The notes beneath the pieces were generated by a model, which searched no databases, was not told the DNA's origin, and saw only the letters and a program-made list of their open reading frames with translations. A program made the translations under genes and the position numbers. Positions 25,334 through 37,200 of a DNA stretch of 64,000 bases are shown here, piece after piece; the stretch's first letter is position 1, and the number at the start of each line of letters is the position of its first letter. The DNA is taken from positions 28,917 to 92,916 of the forward strand of contig JAKSZU010000512.1 in assembly GCA_026018925.1 (NCBI GenBank), written 5' to 3'. The stretch comes from Tupaia tana. Taxonomy: Eukaryota; Chordata; Mammalia; Scandentia; Tupaiidae.

Positions 25334-28284
25334 GTAGGTAGCCAGGATCTCCTTAAGGCGGGGTTTTTTTTCTCTTTTCTTTTCCCTTGAACCGCCTGCA
25401 TTCTCTTTTTAACACTTAGCCCTCCTTCTCCCCCCAGACCTTCCTGGACTGCCAGCAGGCAATAGCGTGTCCTGCAAGCCTCTGGCCAGCAAGGGATACT
25501 GAGGGAGCGTCACCTCTGACCCCCACCTCACTTCCAGACCCCCAGGCCCCAGACTCCACCTTCTAGGTAGGTAGCCAGGATCTCCTTAAGGTGGGTTTTT
25601 TTTTCTCTTTTCTTTTCCCTTGACCCCCCTGCATTCTCTTTTTAACACCTAGCCCTCCTTCTCCCCCCAGACCTTCCTGGACTGCCAGCAGGCAATAGCG
25701 TGTCCTGCAAGCCTCTGGCCAGCAAGGGATACTGAGGGAGGGTCACCTCTGACCCCCACCTCACTTCCAGACCCCCAGGCCCCAGACTCCACCTTCTAGG
25801 TATGTAGCCAGGATCTCCTTAAGGCGGGGTTTTTTTTCTCTTTTCTTTTCCCTTGACCCCCCTGCATTCTCTTTTTAACACCTAGCCCTCCTTCTCCCCT
25901 CAGAACTTCCTGGACTGCCAGCAGGCAATAGCGTGTCCTGCAAGCCTCTGGCCAGCAAGGGATACTGAGGGAGGGTCACCTCTGACCCCCACCTCACTTC
26001 CAGACCCCCAGGCCCCAGACTCCACCTTCTAGGTAGGTAGCCAGGATCTCCTTAAGGCGGGGTTTTTTTTCTCTTTTCTTTTCACTTGACCCCCCTGCAT
26101 TCTCTTTTTAACACCTAGCACTCCTTCTCCCCCCAGACCTTCCTGGACTGCCAGCAGGCAATAGCGTGTCCTGCAAGCCTCTGGCCAGAAAGGGATACTG
26201 AGGGAGGGTCACCTCTGACCCCCACCTCACTTCCAGACCCCCAGGCCCCAGACTCCACCTTCTAGGTAGGTAGCCAGGATCTCCTTAAGGCGGGGTTTTT
26301 TTTCTCTTTTCTTTTCCCTTGACCCCCCTGCATTCTCTTTTTAACACCTAGCCCTCCTTCTCCCCCCAGACCTTCCTGGACTGCCAGCAGGCAATAGCGT
26401 GTCCTGCAAGCCTCTGGCCAGCAATGGATACTGAGGGAGGGTCACCTCTGACCCCCACCTCACTTCCAGACCCCCAGGCCCCAGACTCCACCTTCTAGAC
26501 CTTCCTGGACTGCCAGCAGGCAATAGCGTGTCCTGTAAGCCTCTGGCCAGCAAGGGATACTGAGGGAGGGTCACCTCTGACCCCCACCTCCCTTCCAGAA
26601 CCACAGGCCCCAGACTCCACCTTCTAGGTAGGTAGCCAGGATCTCCTTAAGGCGGGGTTTTTTTTCTCTTTTCTTTTCCCTTGAACCCCCTGCATTCTCT
26701 TTTTAACACCTAGCCCTCCTTCTCCCCCCAGACCTTCCTGGACTGCTAGCAGGCAATAGCGTGTCCTGCAAGCCTCTGGCCAGCAAGGGATACTGAGGGA
26801 GGGTCACCTCTGACCCCCACCTCACTTCCAGACCCCCAGGCCCCAGACTCCACCTTCTAGGTAGGTAGCCAGGATCTCCTTAAGGCGGGGTTTTTTTTCT
26901 CTTTTCTTTTCCCTTGACCCCCCTGCATTCTCTTTTTAACACCTAGCCCTCCTTCTCCCCCCAGACCTTCCTGGACTGCCAGCAGGCAATAGCGTGTCCT
27001 GCAAGCCTCTGGCCAGCAAGGGATACTGAGGGAGGGTCACCTCTGACCCCCACCTCACTTCCAGACCCCCAGGCCCCAGACTCCACCTTCTAGGTAGGTA
27101 GCCAGGATCTCCTTAAGGCGGGGTTTTTTTTCTCTTTTCTTTTCCCTTGACCCCCCTGCATTCTCTTTTTAACACCTAGCCCTCCTTCTCCCCCCAGACC
27201 TTCCTGGACTGCCAGCAGGCATTAGCGTGTCCTGCAAGCCTCTGGCCAGCAAGGGATACTGAGGGAGGGTCACCTCTGACCCCCACCTCACTTCCAGACC
27301 CCCAGGCCCCAGACTCCACCTTCTAGGTAGGTAGCCAGGATCTCCTTAAGGCGGGGTTTTTTTTCTCTTTTCTTTTCCCTTGACCCCCCTGCATTCTCTT
27401 TTTAACACCTAGCCCTCCTTCTCCCCCCAGAACTTCCTGGACTGCCAGCAGGCAATAGCGTGTCCTGCAAGCCTCTGGCCAGCAAGGGATACTGAGGGAG
27501 GGTCACCTCTGACCCCCACCACACTTCCAGATCTCCAGGCCCCAGACTCCAACTTCTAGGTAGGTAGCCAGGATCTCCTTAAGGCGGGGTTTTTTTTCTC
27601 TTTTCTTTTCCCTTGACCCCCCTGATTTCTCTTTTTAACACCTAGCCCTCCTTCTCCCCCCAGACCTTCCTGGACTGCCAGCAGGCAATAGCGTGTCCTG
27701 CAAGCCTCTGGCCAGCAAGGGATACTGAGGGAGGGTCCCCTCTGACCCCCACCTCACTTCCAGACCCCCAGGACCCAGACTCCACCTTCTAGACCTTCCT
27801 GGACTGCCAGCAGGCAATAGCGTGTCCTGCAAGCCTCTGGCCAGCAAGGGATACTGAGGGAGGGTCACCTCTGACCCCCACCTCACTTCCAGACCCCCAG
27901 GCCCCAGACTCCACCTTCTAGACCTTCCTGGACTGCCAGCATGCAATAGCGTGTCCTGCAAGCCTCTGGCCAGCAAGGGATACTGAGGGAGGGTCACCTC
28001 TGACTCCCACCTCACTTCCAGACCCCCAGGCCCCAGACTCCACCTTCTAGCTAGGTAGCCAGGATCTCCTTAAGGCGGGGTTTTTTTTTCTCTTTTCTTT
28101 TCCCTTGAACCCCCTGCATTCTCTTTTTAACACCTAGCCCTCCTTCTCCCCCCAGACCTTCCTGGACTGCCAGCAGGCAATAGCGTGTCCTGCAAGCCTC
28201 TGGCCAGCAAGGGATACTGAGGGAGGGTCACCTCTGACCCCCACCTCACTTCCAGACCCCCAGGCCCCAGACTCCACCTTCTAG
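25334..28284 (+). repeat. Middle array segment, mostly single A+B units
   Basis: Pattern 1-1-1-1-2-1-1-1-1-3-1. Markers: CACTTAGCC (about 25412), GTATGTAG at 25800, GGCCAGAAAGG (26185), GCAATGGATAC (26422), GACTGCTAGC (26750), CCTGATTTCTC (27620), GGGTCCCCTC (27734) and the donor-broken CTAGGTAGCC at 28051. Nearly all markers recur about 11.06 kb to the right. Confidence 0.9.
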
Positions 28285-31200
28285 GTAGGTAGCCAGGATC
28301 TCCTTAAGGCGGGGTTTTTTTTCTCTTTTCTTTTCCCTTGAACCCCCTGCATTCTCTTTTTAACACCTAGCCCTCCTTCTCCCCCCAGACCTTCCTGGAC
28401 TGCCAGCAGGCAATAGCGTGTCCTGCAAGCCTCTGGCCAGCAAGGGATACTGAGGGAGGGTCACCTCTGACCCCCACCTCACTTCCAGACCCCCAGGCCC
28501 CAGACTCCACCTTCTAGGTAGGTAGCCAGGATCTCCTTAAGGCGGGTTTTTTTTTCTCTTTTCTTTTCCCTTGACCCCCCTGCATTCTCTTTTTAACACC
28601 TAGCCCTCCTTCTCCCCCCAGACCTTCCTGGACTGCCAGCAGGCAATAGCGTGTCTTGCAAGCCTCTGGCCAGCAAGGGATACTGAGGGAGGGTCACCTC
28701 TGACCCCCACCTCACTTCCAGACCCCCAGGCCCCAGACTCCACCTTCTAGGTAGGTAGCCAGGATCTCCTTAAGGCGGGGTTTTTTTTTTTTTTCTTTTC
28801 CCTTGACCCCCCTGCATTCTCTTTTTAACACCTAGCCCTCCTTCTCCCCCCAGAGCTTCCTGGACTGCCAGCAGGCAATAGCGTGTCCTGCAAGCCTCTG
28901 GCCAGCAAGGGATACTGAGGGAGGGTCACCTCTGACCCCCACCTCACTTCCAGACCCCCAGGCCCCAGACTCCACCTTCTAGGTAGGTAGCCAGGATCTC
29001 CTTAAGGCGGGGTTTTTTTTCTCTTTTCTTTTCCCTTGACCCCCCTGCATTCTCTTTTTAACACCTAGCCCTCCTTCTCCCCCCAGACCTTCCTGGACTG
29101 CCAGCAGGCAATAGCGTGTCCTGCAAGCCTCTGGCCAGCAAGGGATACTGAGGGAGGGTCACCTCTGACCCCCACCTCACTTCCAGACCCCCAGGCCCCA
29201 GACTCCACCTTCTAGGTAGGTAGCCAGGATCTCCTTAAGGCGGGGTTTTATTTTCTCTTTTCTTTTCCCTTGACCCCCCTGCATTCTCTTTTTAACACCT
29301 AGCCCTCCTTCTCCCCCCAGACCTTCCTGGACTGCCAGCAGGCAATAGCGTGTCCTGCAAGCCTCTGGCCAGCAAGGGATACTGAGGGAGGGTCACCTCT
29401 GACCCCCACCTCACTTCCAGACCCCCAGGCCCCAGACTCCACCTTCTAGACCTTCCTGGACTGCCAGCAGGCAATAGCGTGTCCTGCAAGCCTCTGGCCA
29501 GCAAGGGATACTGAGGGAGGGTCACCTCTGACCCCCACCTCACTTCCAGACCCCCAGGCCCCAGACTCCACCTTCTAGGTAGGTAGCCAGGATCTCCTTA
29601 AGGCGGGGTTTTTTTTCTCTTTTCTTTTCCCTTGAACCCCCTGCATTCTCTTTTTAACACCTAGCCCTCCTTCTCCCCCCAGAACTTCCTGGACTGCCAG
29701 CAGGCAATAGCGTGTCCTGCAAGCCTCTGGCCAGCAAGGGATACTGAGGGAGGGTCACCTCTGACCCCCACCTCACTTCCAGACCCCCAGGCCACAGACT
29801 CCACCTTCTAGGTAGGTAGCCAGGATCTCCTTAAGGCGGGGTTTTTTTTCTCTTTTCTTTTCCCTTGACCCCCCTGCATTTTCTTTTTAACACCTAGCCC
29901 TCCTTCTTTCTCCAGATCTTCCTGGACTGCCAGCAGGCAATAGCGTGTCCTGCAAGCCTCTGGCCAGCAAGGGATACTGAGGGAGTGTCACCTCTGACCC
30001 CCACCTCACTTCCAGACCCCCAGGCCCCAGACTCCACCTTCTAGGTAGGTAGCCAGGATCTCCTTAAGGCGGGGTTTTTTTTTCTCTTTTCTTTTCACTT
30101 GACCCCCCTGCATTCTCTTTTTAACACCTAGCCCTCCTTCTCCCCCCAGACCTTCCTGGACTGCCAGCAGGCAATAGCGTGTCCTGCAAGCCTCTGGCCA
30201 GCAAGGGATACTGAGGGAGGGTCACCTCTGACCCCCACCTCACTTCCAGACACCCAGGCCCCAGACTCCACCTTCTAGACCTTCCTGGACTGCCAGCAGG
30301 CAATAGCGTGTCCTGCAAGCCTCTGGCCAGCAAGGGATACTGAGGGAGGGTCACCTCTGACCCCCACCTCACTTCCAGACCCCCAGGCCCCAGACTCCAC
30401 CTTCTAGACCTTCCTGGACTGCCAGCAGGCAATAGCGTGTCCTGCAAGCCTCTGGCCAGCTAGGGATACTGAGGGAGGGTCACCTCTGACTCCCACCTCA
30501 CTTCCAGACCCCCAGGCCCCAGACTCCATCTTCTAGGTAGGTAGCCAGGATCTCCTTAAGGCGGGGTTTTTTTTCTCTTTTCTTTTCCCTTGAACCCCCT
30601 GCATTCTCTTTTTAACACCTAGCCCTCCTTCTCCCCCCAGACCTTCCTGGACTGCCAGCAGGCAATAGCGTGTCCTGCAAGCCTCTGGCCAGCAAGGTAT
30701 ACTGAGGGAGGGTCACCTCTGACCCCCACCTCACTTCCAGACCCCCAGGCCCCAGACTCCACCTTCTAGGTAGGTAGCCAGGATCTCCTTAAGGCGGGGT
30801 TTTTTTTCTCTTTTCTTTTCCCTTGAACCCCCTGCATTCTCTTTTTAACACCTAGCCCTCCTTCTCCCCCCAGACCTTCCTGGACTGCCAGCAGGCAATA
30901 GCGTGTCCTGCAAGCCTCTGGCCAGCAAGGGATACTGAGGGAGGGTCACCTCTGACCCCCACCTCACTTCCAGACCCCCAGGCCCCAGACTCCACCTTCT
31001 AGGTAGGTAGCCAGGATCTCCTTAAGGCGGGTTTTTTTTTTCTCTTTTCTTTTCCCTTGACCCCCCTGCATTCTCTTTTTAACACCTAGCCCTCCTTCTC
31101 CCCCCAGACCTTCCTGGACTGCCAGCAGGCAATAGCGTGTCTTGCAAGCCTCTGGCCAGCAAGGGATACTGAGGGAGGGTCACCTCTGACCCCCACCTCA

Positions 31201-32893
31201 CTTCCAGACCCCCAGGCCCCAGACTCCACCTTCTAGGTAGGTAGCCAGGATCTCCTTAAGGCGGGGTTTTTTTTTTTTTTCTTTTCCCTTGACCCCCCTG
31301 CATTCTCTTTTTAACACCTAGCCCTCCTTCTCCCCCCAGAGCTTCCTGGACTGCCAGCAGGCAATAGCGTGTCCTGCAAGCCTCTGGCCAGCAAGGGATA
31401 CTGAGGGAGGGTCACCTCTGACCCCCACCTCACTTCCAGACCCCCAGGCCCCAGACTCCACCTTCTAGGTAGGTAGCCAGGATCTCCTTAAGGCGGGGTT
31501 TTTTTTCTCTTTTCTTTTCCCTTGACCCCCCTGCATTCTCTTTTTAACACCTAGCCCTCCTTCTCCCCCCAGACCTTCCTGGACTGCCAGCAGGCAATAG
31601 CGTGTCCTGCAAGCCTCTGGCCAGCAAGGGATACTGAGGGAGGGTCACCTCTGACCCCCACCTCACTTCCAGACCCCCAGGCCCCAGACTCCACCTTCTA
31701 GGTAGGTAGCCAGGATCTCCTTAAGGCGGGGTTTTATTTTCTCTTTTCTTTTCCCTTGACCCCCCTGCATTCTCTTTTTAACACCTAGCCCTCCTTCTCC
31801 CCCCAGACCTTCCTGGACTGCCAGCAGGCAATAGCGTGTCCTGCAAGCCTCTGGCCAGCAAGGGATACTGAGGGAGGGTCACCTCTGACCCCCACCTCAC
31901 TTCCAGACCCCCAGGCCCCAGACTCCACCTTCTAGACCTTCCTGGACTGCCAGCAGGCAATAGCGTGTCCTGCAAGCCTCTGGCCAGCAAGGGATACTGA
32001 GGGAGGGTCACCTCTGACCCCCACCTCACTTCCAGACCCCCAGGCCCCAGACTCCACCTTCTAGGTAGGTAGCCAGGATCTCCTTAAGGCGGGGTTTTTT
32101 TTCTCTTTTCTTTTCCCTTGAACCCCCTGCATTCTCTTTTTAACACCTAGCCCTCCTTCTCCCCCCAGAACTTCCTGGACTGCCAGCAGGCAATAGCGTG
32201 TCCTGCAAGCCTCTGGCCAGCAAGGGATACTGAGGGAGGGTCACCTCTGACCCCCACCTCACTTCCAGACCCCCAGGCCCCAGACTCCACCTTCTAGGTA
32301 GGTAGCCAGGATCTCCTTAAGGCGGGGTTTTTTTTTCTCTTTTCTTTTCCCTTGACCCCCCTGCATTTTCTTTTTAACACCTAGCCCTCCTTCTTTCTCC
32401 AGATCTTCCTGGACTGCCAGCAGGCAATAGCGTGTCCTTCAAGCCTCTGGCCAGCAAGGGATACTGAGGGAGTGTCACCTCTGACCCCCACCTCACTTCC
32501 AGACCCCCAGGCCCCAGACTCCACCTTCTAGGTAGGTAGCCAGGATCTCCTTAAGGCGGGGTTTTTTTTCTCTTTTCTTTTCACTTGACCCCCCTGCATT
32601 CTCTTTTCAACACCTAGCCCTCCTTCTCCCCCCAGACCTTCCTGGACTGCCAGCAGGCAATAGCGTGTCCTGCAAGCCTCTGGCCAGCAAGGGATACTGA
32701 GGGAGGGTCACCTCTGACCCCCACCTCACTTCCAGACACCCAGGCCCCAGACTCCACCTTCTAGACCTTCCTGGACTGCCAGCAGGCAATAGCGTGTCCT
32801 GCAAGCCTCTGGCCAGCAAGGGATACTGAGGGAGGGTCACCTCTTACCCCCACCTCACTTCCAGACCCCCAGGCCCCAGACTCCACCTTCTAG
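28285..32893 (+). repeat. 2,485-bp tandem duplication inside the middle region
   Basis: B starts at 28285-30045 match those at 30770-32532 at 2,485-2,487 bp. The A-run order is 1-1-1-1-2-1-1 in both, then 3 in the first copy and 2 in the second. Shared markers: GTGTCTTGC, the T15 tract, AGAGCTTCC, GGTTTTATTTTC, TTTCTTTTTAAC, TTCTTTCTCCAGATC, TTCACTTGAC and CACCCAGG. Confidence 0.9.
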
Positions 32894-34213
32894 GTAGGTA
32901 GCCAGGATCTCCTTAAGGCGGGGTTTTTTTTCTCTTTTCTTTTCCCTTGAACCCCCTGCATTCTCTTTTTAACACCTAGCCCTCCTTCTCCCCCCAGACC
33001 TTCCTGGACTGCCAGCAGGCAATAGCGTGTCCTGCAAGCCTCTGGCCAGCAAGGGATACTGAGGGAGGGTCACCTCTGACCCCCACCTCACTTCCAGACC
33101 CCCAGGCCCCAGACTCCACCTTCTAGGTAGGTAGCCAGGATCTCCTTAAGGCGGGGTTTTTTTTCTCTTTTCTTTTCCCTTGACCCCCCCTGCATTCTCT
33201 TTTTAACACCTAGCCCTCCTTCTCCCCCCAGACCTTCCTGGACTGCCAGCAGGCAATAGCGTGTCCTGCAAGCCTCTGGCCAGCAAGGGATACTGAGGGA
33301 GGGTCACCTCTGACCCCCACCTCACTTCCAGACCCCCAGGCCCCAGACTCCACCTTCTAGGTAGGTAGCCAGGATCTCCTTAAGGCGGGGTTTTTTTTCT
33401 CTTTTCTTTTCCCTTGACCCCCCTGCATTCTCTTTTTAACACCTAGCCCTCCTTCTCCCCCCAGACCTTCCTGGACTGCCAGCAGGCAATAGCGTGTCCT
33501 GCAAGCCTCTGGCCAGCAAGGGATACTGAGGGAGGGTCACCTCTGACCCCCACCTCACTTCCAGACCCCCAGGCCCCAGACTCCACCTTCTAGACCTTCC
33601 TGGACAGCCAGCAGGCAATAGCATGTCCTGCAAGCCTCTGGCCAGCAAGGGATACTGAGGGAGGGTCACCTCTGACCCCCACCTCACTTCCAGAAACCCA
33701 GGCCCCAGACTCCACCTTCTAGACCTTCCTGGACTGCCAGCAGGCAATAGCGTGTCCTGCAAGCCTCTGGCCCGCAAGGGATACTGAGGGAAGGTCACCT
33801 CTGACCCCCACCTCACTTCCAGACCCCCAGGCCCCAGACTCCACCTTCTAGACCTTCCTGGACTGCCAGCAGGCAATAGCGTGTCCTGCAAGCCTCTGGC
33901 CAGCAAGGGATACTGAGGGAGGGTCACCTCTGACCCCCACCTCACTTCCAGACCCCCAGGCCCCAGACTCCACCTTCTAGGTAGGTAGCCAGGATCTCCT
34001 TAAGGCGGGGTTTTTTTTCTCTTTTCTTTTCCCTTGACCCCCCTGCATTCTCTTTTTAACACCTAGCCCTCCTTCTCCCCCCAGACCTTCCTGGACTGCC
34101 AGCAGGCAATAGCGTGTCCTGCAAGCCTCTGGCCAGCAAGGGATACTGAGGGAGGGTCACCTCTGACCCCCACCTCACTTCCAGACCCCCAGGCCCCAGA
34201 CTCCACCTTCTAG
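32894..34213 (+). repeat. Units with a four-A run (33465-33980)
   Basis: Two single units, then a four-A run, then a single unit. The second A of the run carries GACAGCC plus CATGTCC and AGAAACCC; the third carries GGCCCGCAAG and GAAGGTC. A nearly identical run lies at 41808-42323, and related runs dominate 44.7-49.3 kb. Confidence 0.9.
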
Positions 34214-37200
34214 GTAGGTAGCCAGGATCTCCTTAAGGCGGGGTTTTTTTTCTCTTTTCTTTTCCCTTGATCCCCCTGCATTCTCTTTTTAACACCTAGC
34301 CCTCCTTCTCCCCCCCAGACCTTCCTGGACTGCCAGCAGGCAATAGCGTGTCCTGCAAGCCTCTGTCCAGCAAGGGATACTGAGGGAGGGTCACCTCTGA
34401 CCCCCACCTCACTTCCAGACCCCCAGGCCCCAGACTCCACCTTCTAGACCTTCCTGGACTGCCAGCAGGCAATAGTGTGTCCTGCAAGCCTCTGGCCAGC
34501 AAGGGATACTGAGGGAGGGTCACCTCTGACCCCCACCTCACTTCCAGACCCCCAGACCCCAGACTCCACCTTCTAGACCTTCCTGGACTGCCAGCAGGGA
34601 ATAGCGTGTCCTGCAAGCCTCTGGCCAGCAAGGGATACTGAGGGAGGGTCACCTCTGACCCCCACCTCACTTCCAGACCCCCAGGCCCCAGACTCCACCT
34701 TCTAGGTAGGTAGCCAGGATCTCCTTAAGGCGGGGTTTTTTTTCTCTTTTCTTTTCCCTTGACCCCCCTGCATTCTCTTTTTAACACCTAGCCCTCCTTC
34801 TCCCCCCAGACCTTCCTGGACTGCCAGCAGGCAATAGCGTGTCCTGCAAGCCTCTGGCCAGCAAGGGATACTGAGGGAGGGTCACCTCTGACCCCCACCT
34901 CACTTCCAGACCCCCAGGCCCCAGACTCCACCTTCTAGGTAGGTAGCCAGGATCTCCTTAAGGCGGGGTTTTTTTTCTCTTTTCTTTTCCCTTGACCCCC
35001 CCTGCATTCTCTTTTTAACACCTAGCCCTCCTTCTCCCCCCAGAACTTCCTGGACTGCCAGCAGGCAATAGCGTGTCCTGCAAGCCTCTGGCCAGCAAGG
35101 GATACTGAGGGAGGGTCACCTCTGACCCCCACCTCACTTCCAGACCCCCAGGCCCCAGACTCCACCTTCTAGACCTTCCTGGACTGCCAGCAGGCAATAG
35201 CGTGTCCTGCAAGCCTCTGGCCAGCAAGGGATACTGAGGGAGGGTCACCTCTGACCCCCACCTCACTTCCAGATCCCCAGGCCCCAGAATCCACCTTCTA
35301 GACCTTCCTGGACTGCCAGCAGGCAATAGCGTGTCTTGCAAGTCTCTGGCCAGCAAGGGATACTGAGGGAGGGTCACCTCTGACCCCCACCTCACTTCCA
35401 GACCCCCAGGCCCCAGACTCCACCTTCTAGGTAGGTAGCCAGGATCTCCTTAAGGTGGGGTTTTTTTTCTCTTTTCTTTTCCCTTGACCCCCCTGCATTC
35501 TCTTTTTAACACCTAGCCCTCCTTCTCCCCCCAGACCTTCCTGGACTGCCAGCAGGCAATAGCGTGTCCTGCAAGCCTCTGGCCAGCAAGGGATACTGAG
35601 GGAGGGTCACCTCTGACCCCCACCTCACTTCCAGACCCCCAGGCCCCAGACTCCACCTTCTAGGTAGGTAGCCAGGATCTCCTTAAGGCGGGTTTTTTTT
35701 TTCTCTTTTCTTTTCCCTTGACCCCCCTGCATTCTCTTTTTAACACCTAGCCCTCCTTCTCCCCCCAGACCTTCCTGGACTGCCAGCAGGCAATAGCGTG
35801 TCCTGCAAGCCTCTGGCCAGCAAGGGATACTGAGGGAGGGTCACCTCTGACCCCCACCTCACTTCCAGACCCCCAGGCCCCAGAATCCACCTTCTAGGTA
35901 GGTAGCCAGGATCTCCTTAAGGCGGGGTTTTTTTTCTCTTTTCTTTTCCCTTGACCCCCCTGCATTCTCTTTTTAACACCTAGCCCTCCTTCTCCCCCCA
36001 GACCTTCCTGGACTGCCAGCAGGCAATAGCGTGTCCTGCAAGCCTCTGGCCAGCAAGGGATACTGAGGGAGGGTCACCTCTGACCCCCACCTCACTTCCA
36101 GACCCCCAGGCCCCAGACTCCACCTTCTAGATTTTCCTGGACTGCCAGGAGGCAATAGCGTGTCCTGCAAGCCTCTGGCCAGCAAGGGATACTGAGGGAG
36201 GGTCACCTCTGACCCCCACCTCACTTCCAGCCCCCCAGGCCCCAGACTCCACCTTCTAGACCTTCCTGGACTGCCAGCAGGCAATAGCGTGTCCTGCAAG
36301 CCTCTGGCCAGCAAGGGATACTGAGGGAGGGTCACCTCTGACCCCCACCTCACTTCCAGACCCCCAGGCCCCAGACTCCACCTTCTAGGTAGGTAGCCAG
36401 GATCTCCTTAAGGCGGGGTTTTTTTTTCTCTTTTCTTTTCCCTTGAACCCCCTGCATTCTCTTTTTAACACTTAGCCCTCCTTCTCCCCCCAGACCTTCC
36501 TGGACTGCCAGCAGGCAATAGCGTGTCCTGCAAGCCTCTGGCCAGCAAGGGATACTGAGGGAGCGTCACCTCTGACCCCCACCTCACTTCCAGACCCCCA
36601 GGCCCCAGACTCCACCTTCTAGGTAGGTAGCCAGGATCTCCTTAAGGTGGGTTTTTTTTTCTCTTTTCTTTTCCCTTGACCCCCCTGCATTCTCTTTTTA
36701 ACACCTAGCCCTCCTTCTCCCCCCAGACCTTCCTGGACTGCCAGCAGGCAATAGCGTGTCCTGCAAGCCTCTGGCCAGCAAGGGATACTGAGGGAGGGTC
36801 ACCTCTGACCCCCACCTCACTTCCAGACCCCCAGGCCCCAGACTCCACCTTCTAGGTATGTAGCCAGGATCTCCTTAAGGCGGGGTTTTTTTTTCTCTTT
36901 TCTTTTCCCTTGACCCCCCTGCATTCTCTTTTTAACACCTAGCCCTCCTTCTCCCCTCAGAACTTCCTGGACTGCCAGCAGGCAATAGCGTGTCCTGCAA
37001 GCCTCTGGCCAGCAAGGGATACTGAGGGAGGGTCACCTCTGACCCCCACCTCACTTCCAGACCCCCAGGCCCCAGACTCCACCTTCTAGGTAGGTAGCCA
37101 GGATCTCCTTAAGGCGGGGTTTTTTTTCTCTTTTCTTTTCACTTGACCCCCCTGCATTCTCTTTTTAACACCTAGCACTCCTTCTCCCCCCAGACCTTCC

